Source: Paludibacter sp.
Lineage (GTDB): Bacteria > Bacteroidota > Bacteroidia > Bacteroidales > Paludibacteraceae
DNA: 7,594 nt
Assembly (NCBI GenBank): GCA_028705705.1
Contig: JAQWCZ010000095.1
Coordinates: forward strand, 1 to 7,594
Direction: 5' to 3'
The notes beneath the pieces were generated by a model that saw only the letters and a list, made by a program, of their open reading frames with translations, searched no databases and was not told where the DNA came from. Made by a program: the position numbers and the translations under genes. Position 1 is the first letter of the stretch; the number at the start of each line of letters is the position of its first letter. Positions 1 to 6,072 of the stretch are shown in pieces.

Positions 1-267
1 ATGTAAAATAACAAAGCCATCGAAATCAGCATAATTCTCTTCTATGCAAAGTGCGATTTTCTCCCAGGTGACAGGATGCACATCAGATGAATCAATAAGT
101 GGGAGAAACGGAATGCTTTTGATGTTGATTCCGGTTTGTTTCAATTCCGGTAACAATTCCTGAAGTCGCTCGAAATCAATCGGTCGCAATGCTCCGGTTG
201 CCGGGTTTTCCGACATAGAGATGGTTCCCCCCGTAAAAATCAATAGGACAGCGCTTTGTTTTTCCAC
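1..267 (-). CDS. ansA: Type I (cytoplasmic) L-asparaginase, N-terminal part, cut by window edge
   Basis: Asparaginases hydrolyse L-asparagine to aspartate and ammonia. The 89 visible residues carry the N-terminal catalytic signature LIFTGGTISM (residues 9-18), whose TGGT threonine is the nucleophile in this family. They also carry GALRPIDF (25-32) and the substrate-pocket stretch LIDSSDVHP (57-65). The visible part stops at DGFVILH, just before the expected second signature GTDTM, so about three quarters of the gene lies left of base 1. No signal peptide is seen, which fits the cytoplasmic AnsA type rather than the periplasmic AnsB type. The start is taken as GTG at 265-267: no in-frame ATG was found nearby upstream, and the first internal ATG (codon 18) would remove the TGGT motif. 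It is divergent from aroK, with a TATCTTTG box 23 bp upstream. Family is clear; the choice of ansA over related asparaginases rests on this N-terminus only. Confidence 0.85.
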   Translation of the reverse strand, partial: MEKQSAVLLIFTGGTISMSENPATGALRPIDFERLQELLPELKQTGINIKSIPFLPLIDSSDVHPVTWEKIALCIEENYADFDGFVILH

Positions 268-290
268 GATGCTTTTATTTGATTGACACG

Positions 291-298
291 CAAAGATA
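291..298 (-). promoter_or_regulatory. Putative Bacteroidota -7 box for the asparaginase gene
   Basis: Read on the minus strand this is TATCTTTG, an exact match to the Bacteroidota sigma-ABfr -7 consensus TAnnTTTG. It would place transcription start about 15-20 nt before the GTG codon, giving a short leader. No convincing TTTG -33 box lies at the usual distance, because the nearest TTG is about 30 nt upstream. Promoter calls from a single box are tentative. Confidence 0.45.
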
Positions 299-331
299 AT
301 TGAAAAATGTAAGCTGTGCGCTGATTGGCAA

Positions 332-381
332 CAGAAATCAAATTTTTTACTAAAATTGACCCTTTTTTGTCCAGAAATCAA
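332..381. repeat. Two direct copies of CAGAAATCAA, 40 bp apart, in the divergent promoter region
   Basis: An exact 10-bp direct repeat, CAGAAATCAA, occurs at 332-341 and 372-381, followed by similar AT-rich sequence (AATTTTTT and TTTG). The downstream copy falls between the candidate -33 and -7 boxes of aroK, and the upstream copy lies just outside the -33 box. This placement resembles a pair of operator half-sites. AT-rich chance repetition is also possible, and no regulator is known from the window. Confidence 0.35.
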
Positions 382-399
382 TTTGTTATGGTATTTTTG
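366..399 (+). promoter_or_regulatory. Putative aroK promoter (TTTG ... TATTTTTG)
   Basis: TTTG at 366-369 and TATTTTTG at 392-399 match the Bacteroidota -33 (TTTG) and -7 (TAnnTTTG) elements with a 22-bp spacer, at the long end of the usual range. The predicted start is near 405, about 15 nt before the aroK ATG. The leader between is A-rich (AAACAAACAATAAATAACC) with no Shine-Dalgarno, as is common in this phylum. Confidence 0.55.
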
Positions 400-419
400 C
401 AAACAAACAATAAATAACC

Positions 420-917
420 ATGCAACGATTTTTTCTGATAGGGTTTATGGGTTCAGGCAAAACTGCCATGGGCAAACTGCTCGCTAAACGGCATGGACTC
501 ACATTTATCGATTTAGACAGCTACATTGAAAACAAATACAGGCGAACTGTAGCACAAATTTTTGCAGAAAATGGTGAATGGGGTTTTCGTGAAATTGAAA
601 GAAACTGTTTGCGTGAAGTTGCCGATTTTGAGGATGTTGTCATTGCTACCGGCGGTGGCGCTCCCTGTTTTTTTGACAACATGGATTTCATGAATCAATT
701 TGGTGAAACCATTTATATCCGTCTTACACCTGAACATCTGTCCGAACGACTTTCTGCCTCGAGAGCAGGAGTACGTCCCCTGCTTCGCGACAAAACAGGT
801 GATGAATTGCAACAATACATCTCCGAAACCCTCCAAAAAAGAGAGCCCTATTATCTTCGGGCAAAGCGAATCATTGAGGGGACTGATGAGGAAATTGAGA
901 GACAGATTTGTCAATAA
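420..917 (+). CDS. aroK: Shikimate kinase
   Basis: Phosphorylates the 3-hydroxyl of shikimate with ATP, the fifth step of the chorismate pathway to aromatic amino acids, in the cytoplasm. The 165-residue protein has the normal family length and all key elements. These are the Walker A loop GFMGSGKT (8-15), the shikimate-binding Asp in DLD (31-33), and the GEWGFREIE block with shikimate-contacting Arg57. The GGG turn (78-80) follows, then the lid segment with Arg119 in RPLL and Arg141 in KREPYY near the C-terminus. The ATG at 420 puts the P-loop at the usual distance from the start. A promoter-like TATTTTTG lies 21 bp upstream. It is divergent from the asparaginase gene and followed by 198 bp before dnaE, so it is probably transcribed alone. 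Whether it should be called aroK or aroL cannot be decided from sequence; aroK is the common name in this phylum. Confidence 0.96.
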   Translation: MQRFFLIGFMGSGKTAMGKLLAKRHGLTFIDLDSYIENKYRRTVAQIFAENGEWGFREIERNCLREVADFEDVVIATGGGAPCFFDNMDFMNQFGETIYIRLTPEHLSERLSASRAGVRPLLRDKTGDELQQYISETLQKREPYYLRAKRIIEGTDEEIERQICQ

Positions 918-1056
918 TTTTTTCGGGTTCTCAGCAAATTCATAATATTTTGGGGATACATCCTGAAAGTCTTCCGTGTTAAACTGAGTATATCCTTCAT
1001 TGTTGAAAACTTTCACCACCCTACTTCCCCTATTTCAATCAAAAGTCCTTATCTTT

Positions 1057-1090
1057 AACAGCCAAATTTTACTTTTTGCGCTGTTTTTTT
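1057..1090 (+). terminator. Terminator-like hairpin with T-tract just upstream of dnaE
   Basis: AACAGC (1057-1062) followed by CAAA (1063-1066) can pair with TTTG (1075-1078) and GCTGTT (1080-1085), leaving an 8-nt loop and one bulged C at 1079. A T-run continues to 1090. The stem is about 10 bp but mostly A/U, so stability is moderate. It may end aroK transcripts about 140-170 nt after the stop codon, or act as an attenuator in a dnaE leader, since the dnaE ATG is only 26 bp away. Confidence 0.4.
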
Positions 1091-1104
1091 AATCTCTTTT
1101 AATC
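1087..1104 (+). repeat. Short direct repeat TTTTAATC x2 before dnaE
   Basis: TTTTAATC occurs at 1087-1094 and 1097-1104, separated by TC, so the copies are exactly 10 bp apart, about one helical turn. They sit 12 bp upstream of the dnaE ATG, after the terminator-like hairpin. In such AT-rich sequence this may be chance; no function is assigned. Confidence 0.3.
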
Positions 1105-1115
1105 CACATATTTAC

Positions 1116-4100
1116 ATGAAATCATTTGTTCATCTTCACGTGCACTCTTATTATTCAATCCTGGACGGTATGTCATCAATACCTGGATTGGTGGAACGGG
1201 CTGCTGCAAGTGGAATGAATGCCATCGCGCTTACCGACCATGGGAATATGTTTGGTATCAAAGAGTTTTACAACTATGTAAAAAAGAAAAATAGCAAGGT
1301 TCACAGCGAAATTGCTCAGTTGAAAAAGGAGTTGAAAAATGACGAATTAGCTGAAGAAAAGCGGTTAACGTTGTCAACCCAGTTGATAGATGCTGAAAAT
1401 AAACTTTTTAAACCAATTTTGGGTTGTGAAGCATATGTGGCCCGCCGAAGCCGGTTTTCGAAAGATAAAGACAATGTTGAAGACCGCAGCGGATACCATT
1501 TGGTGCTACTGGCTAAAAACAAAAAAGGATATCAGAACCTCTGTAAATTGATTTCGCTGGGATGGATGGAAGGTTTTTATTACCGCCCGCGTATCGACCA
1601 TGAGATTTTGGAAAAATACAGCGAGGGAATTATTGCATCTTCTGCCTGTTTGGGAGGTGAAATTCATAAAAAGGTGGAGAAAGGTGATCTCGGAGAAGCA
1701 GAAAAATCCATACTTTGGTATAAAAAAGTTTTTGGAGACGACTTCTATATTGAATTGCAACTCCATCAAACAGATAAACCCAATGCTGATACTACGGTAT
1801 ATGAAAAGCAAAAACGCCAGAATGTTGATCTGATCAATTTAGCGCGAAAAACCAATACGAAAATTGTCGCGACTAACGATGTGCATTTTATAGAAGAAGA
1901 CCATGGAGATGGTCATGAACGACTCATTTGTCTGAGTACGGGAAAAGATCTGGACGATCCGACCCGTATGCGATATACGAAACAGGAATATCTCAAAACG
2001 CCGGAACAGATGTGGGAAATTTTCGTTGAAATCCCGGAAGCACTTGAGAACTCTGTAGAAATTGCAAACAAGGTTGAGTTTTATGATATAGATTCCCCAC
2101 CGATGATGCCGGTTTTTCCTATTCCGGAAGAATTTGCCACAGAAAATGCGTACCGACAACAATACAAAGAACAAATGCTTCGCGAGGAATTCGGCGATGG
2201 TTTCGATAGATTGGGTGGTTACGAAAAAGTCATCCGTGTGAAATTAGAGGCTGATTACCTGCGGAAACTTACCATGGAAGGAGCTTTGAAACGATATGGT
2301 GAAAATCTGAATGAAGAAATCTCCGAACGCATCGACTTTGAGTTAAACGTGATGAAAACCATGGGTTTTCCGGGTTATTTTTTGATCGTTCAGAATTTTA
2401 TCAATGCGGCAAGGGGTATGGGAGTAGCTGTTGGACCTGGACGAGGTTCTGCTGCGGGTTCAGTGGTAGCCTATTGTTTGCGTATTACTGATATTGACCC
2501 CCTTAAATATGATTTGCTGTTCGAGCGTTTTCTAAATCCGGATCGTATCTCTATGCCCGATATAGATATTGACTTCGATGATGATGGTCGTGGTCAGGTG
2601 TTGCGTTGGGTGAAAGAAAAGTACGGAAAAGAAAGGGTGGCTCACATCATCACTTACGGAACAATGGCTACGAAATCGTCGATTAAGGACGTGGCACGTG
2701 TTCAAAAATTACCGTTAGCGGAAGCAGAAAGACTTACCAAACTGATTCCAGATAAATTGCCGGATGATGTGAGCGGGAAAGCGATGAAAGTCAACATTTC
2801 GAATTGCGTAAAGTTCGTTCCTGAACTGCAAATTGCGCGTAATTCTCAGGATCAAAATATGTCTGATACCCTGAAATATGCAGAAATGCTCGAAGGTACT
2901 GTACGTCAGACGGGCGTGCATGCTTGTGGGGTTATCATTGGAGCTGATGATTTGAAAAATATCATCCCCTTGAGTACGGCTGTGGATAAGGAAACCAACG
3001 AGGAGATGCTTGTTACTCAGTATGAAGGGTCTGTGATTGAAGAAGTTGGTTTGATCAAAATGGACTTTCTCGGTTTAAAAACGCTTTCAATTATAAAGGA
3101 AGCGCTTTCAAATATTAAAAAGACACATGGAATTGATATTGATATTGATGCAATTCCGATTGATGATAAAAAAACTTATGAACTCTTCAGTAAAGGGTTA
3201 ACAGTCGGGACTTTCCAGTTTGAGTCGCACGGTATGCAGAAATATCTGAAGGAACTGCAACCAACTCAATTCGAAGACTTAATCGCGATGAATGCATTGT
3301 ATCGTCCCGGTCCTATGCAATACATCCCTCAGTTTGTAAACCGCAAACATGGACGCGAAAAGATTGAATATCATTTCCCGGAAATGGAACACAGGTTGAA
3401 AGATACTTATGGAATCACCGTATATCAGGAGCAGGTGATGTTACTGAGTCGTGACTTAGCCGGGTTCACCCGCGGTCAATCGGATGAGTTGCGTAAAGCC
3501 ATGGGGAAAAAACTTATCGATAAAATGGCTGCTCTGAAAGTAAAATTCATGGAAGGCTGCAAGAAAAATGGTTTCGGGCCTGATGAAAAATTAGAACAAA
3601 TCTGGTCCGACTGGTCTGAATTTGCCAAATATGCATTCAATAAATCCCATGCAACCTGTTATTCCTGGATAGCTTATCAGACTGCCTATCTGAAAGCGCA
3701 CTACCCGGCTGAATTTATGGCAGCCAACCTAACACGCAACAAAGATGACATCGGAGAAGTTGGAAAATTCATGGACGAATGCCGCAACTTAGGTATGAAT
3801 GTGCTTGGTCCTGATGTCAACGAAAGTGACCTGACTTTCACGGTAAACAAAGATGGAAATATCCGTTTTGGTCTGGGAGGTATCAAAGGTGTTGGGGAAG
3901 GTGCAGTGGAGAGCATCGTAGAAGAGAGAAACAAAAATGGCAAATTCAAGGGTATTTTCGATTTTATCGAAAGGGTTAACCTTACTTCCTGTAATAGAAA
4001 AACGATTGAGAGTCTCGTGCTTGCGGGAGCTTTCGATGGATTTTCGGACACCAAAAGAGAACAATTCTTTGTAGAAAACAACAAGGGAGAATTGGTTATT

Positions 4101-4913
4101 GATAGTATTATCCGGTATGGTAACAAATATCAATCGGATCAAGCGATGAGCCAAAATTCATTGTTCGGAGATTTAGAATCGGTTGAAATTGTCAAACCGG
4201 AAATTCCTTATGCTCACGATTGGTCACCTCTAGAAAAACTCAACAAAGAACGTGAATATATAGGTATGTACCTTTCTGCCCATCCTTTGGATGATTATGA
4301 GTTTGAAATTAATTATGTCTGCAATACCAAAGCGTCAGAGTTGAAAGACCTGATGCCTTTGATGGGCAAACAGCTCAGGATTGGTGGCATGGTGACAGCC
4401 ATACGTCACGGTACATCCAAAGCCGGAAATCCCTATGGAGTATTTACATTGGAAGATTATGATGGCGCTTTTGAGTTTGTCCTTTTTGGTAACAATTATA
4501 TTGAATTCAAAAATTATATGATCAAGGATTTGTATTTATTGATTCATGCAACGGTACAGAAAAAAAATTCTGATTATAATTACAGAAATCAATCTGACCC
4601 TAATACTCCGGTTGTTCCGGAACTCAAAATACAAAAGATTGAAGTGTTGAATGATGTAAAAGATAAATTAGTCGATACACTTACGATTACTATTCCGCTG
4701 GATCAACTGGATGATGAGTTTGCAGAGGATATGTCGGATATGGTACTTCAGCATAAAGGAAGTGTAAACATCTATTTCAATGTGGTGGATTTGCTTACTC
4801 AACAAAGGGTGAGACTTTTTGCTCGTCAGTGCCGGATAAAGATAAATAAAGATTTTTATAAATTATTGAAGAAATACAAAGATGACGGAAAGATAGATTT
4901 TCAGGTGAAATAA
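1116..4913 (+). CDS. dnaE: DNA polymerase III subunit alpha (replicative polymerase, DnaE type)
   Basis: Catalytic subunit of the replicative polymerase, 1265 residues. The N-terminal PHP domain (about 1-290) keeps all nine expected metal ligands: H8, H10, D17, H42, E105, H128, C178, D255 and H257. A charged, coiled-coil-like insert (about 53-96) lies inside it. The C-family palm follows with GPGRGSAAGS (440-449), the catalytic pair D482/D484 in PDIDIDF and the third aspartate D650 in KMDFLGL. The fingers contain RPGPMQYIP and FNKSHA (841-846). Then come a helix-hairpin-helix segment (FGLGGIKGVGEGA, about 917-929), an internal beta-clamp motif QNSLF (1013-1017), an OB fold (about 1085-1160) and a C-terminal tau-binding-like region. 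The ATG at 1116 gives the family start MKSFVHLHVHS. The gene ends TAA followed directly by a second TAA. It lies 131 bp upstream of thioredoxin on the same strand. No frameshift or missing core residue is seen. Confidence 0.97.
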   Translation: MKSFVHLHVHSYYSILDGMSSIPGLVERAAASGMNAIALTDHGNMFGIKEFYNYVKKKNSKVHSEIAQLKKELKNDELAEEKRLTLSTQLIDAENKLFKPILGCEAYVARRSRFSKDKDNVEDRSGYHLVLLAKNKKGYQNLCKLISLGWMEGFYYRPRIDHEILEKYSEGIIASSACLGGEIHKKVEKGDLGEAEKSILWYKKVFGDDFYIELQLHQTDKPNADTTVYEKQKRQNVDLINLARKTNTKIVATNDVHFIEEDHGDGHERLICLSTGKDLDDPTRMRYTKQEYLKTPEQMWEIFVEIPEALENSVEIANKVEFYDIDSPPMMPVFPIPEEFATENAYRQQYKEQMLREEFGDGFDRLGGYEKVIRVKLEADYLRKLTMEGALKRYGENLNEEISERIDFELNVMKTMGFPGYFLIVQNFINAARGMGVAVGPGRGSAAGSVVAYCLRITDIDPLKYDLLFERFLNPDRISMPDIDIDFDDDGRGQVLRWVKEKYGKERVAHIITYGTMATKSSIKDVARVQKLPLAEAERLTKLIPDKLPDDVSGKAMKVNISNCVKFVPELQIARNSQDQNMSDTLKYAEMLEGTVRQTGVHACGVIIGADDLKNIIPLSTAVDKETNEEMLVTQYEGSVIEEVGLIKMDFLGLKTLSIIKEALSNIKKTHGIDIDIDAIPIDDKKTYELFSKGLTVGTFQFESHGMQKYLKELQPTQFEDLIAMNALYRPGPMQYIPQFVNRKHGREKIEYHFPEMEHRLKDTYGITVYQEQVMLLSRDLAGFTRGQSDELRKAMGKKLIDKMAALKVKFMEGCKKNGFGPDEKLEQIWSDWSEFAKYAFNKSHATCYSWIAYQTAYLKAHYPAEFMAANLTRNKDDIGEVGKFMDECRNLGMNVLGPDVNESDLTFTVNKDGNIRFGLGGIKGVGEGAVESIVEERNKNGKFKGIFDFIERVNLTSCNRKTIESLVLAGAFDGFSDTKREQFFVENNKGELVIDSIIRYGNKYQSDQAMSQNSLFGDLESVEIVKPEIPYAHDWSPLEKLNKEREYIGMYLSAHPLDDYEFEINYVCNTKASELKDLMPLMGKQLRIGGMVTAIRHGTSKAGNPYGVFTLEDYDGAFEFVLFGNNYIEFKNYMIKDLYLLIHATVQKKNSDYNYRNQSDPNTPVVPELKIQKIEVLNDVKDKLVDTLTITIPLDQLDDEFAEDMSDMVLQHKGSVNIYFNVVDLLTQQRVRLFARQCRIKINKDFYKLLKKYKDDGKIDFQVK

Positions 4914-4965
4914 TAAATACATAGATGATTTCAATATAGTTATCATACAATTCAATGTTTTTTTA

Positions 4966-4997
4966 TTTCCTGATTATAAGATTTTCAATTAGATTTG
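4966..4997 (+). promoter_or_regulatory. Putative thioredoxin promoter (TTTC ... TAGATTTG)
   Basis: TAGATTTG at 4990-4997 matches the Bacteroidota -7 consensus TAnnTTTG exactly. TTTC at 4966-4969, 20 bp upstream, is one mismatch from the -33 TTTG. The implied start near 5003 gives a leader of about 40 nt. Thioredoxin could therefore be transcribed independently of dnaE, although read-through is not excluded because no terminator was found in the 131-bp gap. The leader also contains the tandem repeat AACATTA x2 (5017-5030), of unknown meaning. Confidence 0.5.
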
Positions 4998-5044
4998 CAC
5001 CGGAAAATAAACGTTGAACATTAAACATTAAATGACAAAATATT

Positions 5045-5359
5045 ATGGCATTAGAATTTACTGACAGCAACATCAAAGATGTAATCAATAGCGGGAAACC
5101 AGTTGTAATTGATTTTTGGGCAGAGTGGTGTGGTCCCTGCCGCATGGTTGGACCCAGCATTGAAGAACTTTCAAAAGAGTATGATGGTCAGGTGCAAATC
5201 GGGAAACTGAACGTGGACGACAATGTTGATACTCCGAACGAATACGGCATCCGCAATATCCCAACCATCCTGTTTATTAAAAACGGACAGATAGTTGACA
5301 AACAAATCGGTGCTGCACCGAAAGCAGTATTGGAAGCTAAAGTAAAAGCACTTCTATAA
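5045..5359 (+). CDS. trxA: Thioredoxin
   Basis: Small cytoplasmic dithiol-disulfide oxidoreductase of 104 residues, the normal length for a bacterial thioredoxin. It has the canonical redox centre WCGPC (28-32) preceded by IDFWAE with the buried Asp23. Lys54 is in the usual strand position. The cis-proline is Pro73 in NIPTILFIKNG, followed by the conserved glycine-containing C-terminal turn VDKQIGAAPK. There is no signal peptide, so it is expected to reduce cytoplasmic partners such as ribonucleotide reductase and peroxidases, using thioredoxin reductase encoded elsewhere. It follows dnaE on the same strand with its own promoter-like box. Its last codons overlap the convergent methyltransferase gene by 6 bp (the shared bases CTATAA hold both stops). 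Its likely transcription terminator lies about 225 bp downstream, inside that gene. Confidence 0.96.
   Translation: MALEFTDSNIKDVINSGKPVVIDFWAEWCGPCRMVGPSIEELSKEYDGQVQIGKLNVDDNVDTPNEYGIRNIPTILFIKNGQIVDKQIGAAPKAVLEAKVKALL
5298..5321 (-). terminator. Weak terminator-like hairpin on the minus strand, inside trxA
   Basis: Read on the minus strand, TCGGTG and CACCGA pair around the loop CAG (about 5307-5321), followed by the T-rich tail TTTGTTTG. It lies about 33 nt past the stop codon of the minus-strand methyltransferase gene, where a terminator for that transcript would be expected. The stem is only 6 bp and the tail is interrupted by G, so the call is tentative; trxA coding constraint alone could explain the sequence. 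Confidence 0.3.
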
Positions 5360-6070
5360 TTTCAGGTAGAAATCTTTTCCCAGAGCGGTAAAAGCATCTG
5401 AGTATTGGTGCCTTTCAGCGGTTTCAATTTCGATAGATGATACTTTGGTTGTTCGGTCATTCAATCCAAATTCAAGCAACACTCGTTTCGCTTCGACATT
5501 TGGTTTTGGATGGACATAAACACACTGATAACAATATAAACTGAAATTTTGAGCAGACTTCATACACTGAAGACCTTCATTTACGGGAAGAATAACACAG
5601 ATTCTTCCCGTTTTTTTTAGTAACCCTAAAGCAGACTTCAATAATTCATCATGAGTCAGCGTATCAGTGTGGCGTGCTCTCGTCCGGGCTTCATCAGGTG
5701 CTTTCAATGAAGACATAAAATACGGCGGATTGGAAACAATCAGGTCGTATGTTGATCTGAATTTATTCGCAAAATCCTGTAAAGATTGATGATGCACCAT
5801 TATCCGGTTATTCCAATCCGAAGCAGCTACATTAATTTCAGCCTGTCTAACAGCTCCTGCATCTAAATCGATAGCATCAATCATGGCACTGGAACGTTGT
5901 GCGAGCATCAACGCGATGAGTCCGCTTCCCGTACCAATGTCTAATATCCTGCTAGCAGATAAATCAACAGGAGCCCATGCTCCCAATAATACACCATCGA
6001 TGCCGACTTTCATCGCGCACAGGTCATGATATACAGTGAATTGTTTAAACTGAAAATAGGGATTCGGCAT
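5354..6070 (-). CDS. trmN6: tRNA1(Val) (adenine(37)-N6)-methyltransferase
   Basis: SAM-dependent methyltransferase of 238 residues, expected to make m6A37 next to the anticodon of tRNA1(Val); the E. coli member is YfiC/TrmN6. The N-terminus FQFKQFTVYHDLCAMKVGIDGVLLGAW (6-32) is the family signature, with Ile24 where Thr is common. The SAM-binding motif I ILDIGTGSG is at 42-50, an acidic motif II DAIDLD at 65-70, and the catalytic NPPY at 114-117 marks an N6-adenine methylase. RTRARHTDTLTHDELL (about 128-143) and VYVHPKP complete the pattern. The ATG at 6070 follows the purine-rich AAGAAGAT, which overlaps the end of the upstream gene. That gene's stop is only 2 bp before the start, so the two are probably co-transcribed. 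Its 3' end overlaps trxA by 6 bp. Codons for Lys152-Pro162 form an antisense terminator. tRNA target is inferred from the family. Confidence 0.9.
   Translation of the reverse strand: MPNPYFQFKQFTVYHDLCAMKVGIDGVLLGAWAPVDLSASRILDIGTGSGLIALMLAQRSSAMIDAIDLDAGAVRQAEINVAASDWNNRIMVHHQSLQDFANKFRSTYDLIVSNPPYFMSSLKAPDEARTRARHTDTLTHDELLKSALGLLKKTGRICVILPVNEGLQCMKSAQNFSLYCYQCVYVHPKPNVEAKRVLLEFGLNDRTTKVSSIEIETAERHQYSDAFTALGKDFYLKL
5583..5618 (+). terminator. Strong intrinsic terminator for the trxA strand, embedded antisense in trmN6
   Basis: ACGGGAAGAAT (5583-5593) pairs perfectly with ATTCTTCCCGT (5601-5611) around the 7-nt loop AACACAG, giving an 11-bp stem. The T-tract runs from 5611 to 5618. This is a textbook rho-independent terminator reading on the plus strand, about 225 bp past the trxA stop. 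On the minus strand the T-run is an A-run before the stem and no T-run follows, so it should act in one direction only. The same bases encode the KKTGRICVILPV segment of the convergent methyltransferase. Confidence 0.75.
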
Positions 6071-6072
6071 AT

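Noticed and set aside
700..945. Plus-strand open frame overlapping the end of aroK
   Set aside because: Out-of-frame shadow of aroK with no recognisable motif.
513..1019. Open reading frame on the minus strand, 168 codons from a GTG, as a real gene
   Set aside because: Most of it is antisense to the well-supported aroK gene and no domain is recognised. Only the part in the gap is kept, as a low-interest observation.
1839..2174. Minus-strand open frame inside dnaE, 111 codons
   Set aside because: Shadow of the PHP/palm coding region, with a Phe/Arg-rich composition typical of antisense frames.
3131..3150. GATATT-type short repeat in dnaE (Ile-Asp-Ile-Asp)
   Set aside because: Three short in-frame copies within ordinary coding sequence; no sign of a length-variable repeat tract.
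3701..4154. Two minus-strand open frames inside dnaE
   Set aside because: Antisense to the conserved fingers and helix-hairpin-helix coding sequence of dnaE; no motifs or own start signals.
4963..5160. Minus-strand open frame covering the trxA promoter and 5' end
   Set aside because: Antisense to the WCGPC region of trxA, with no recognisable product.
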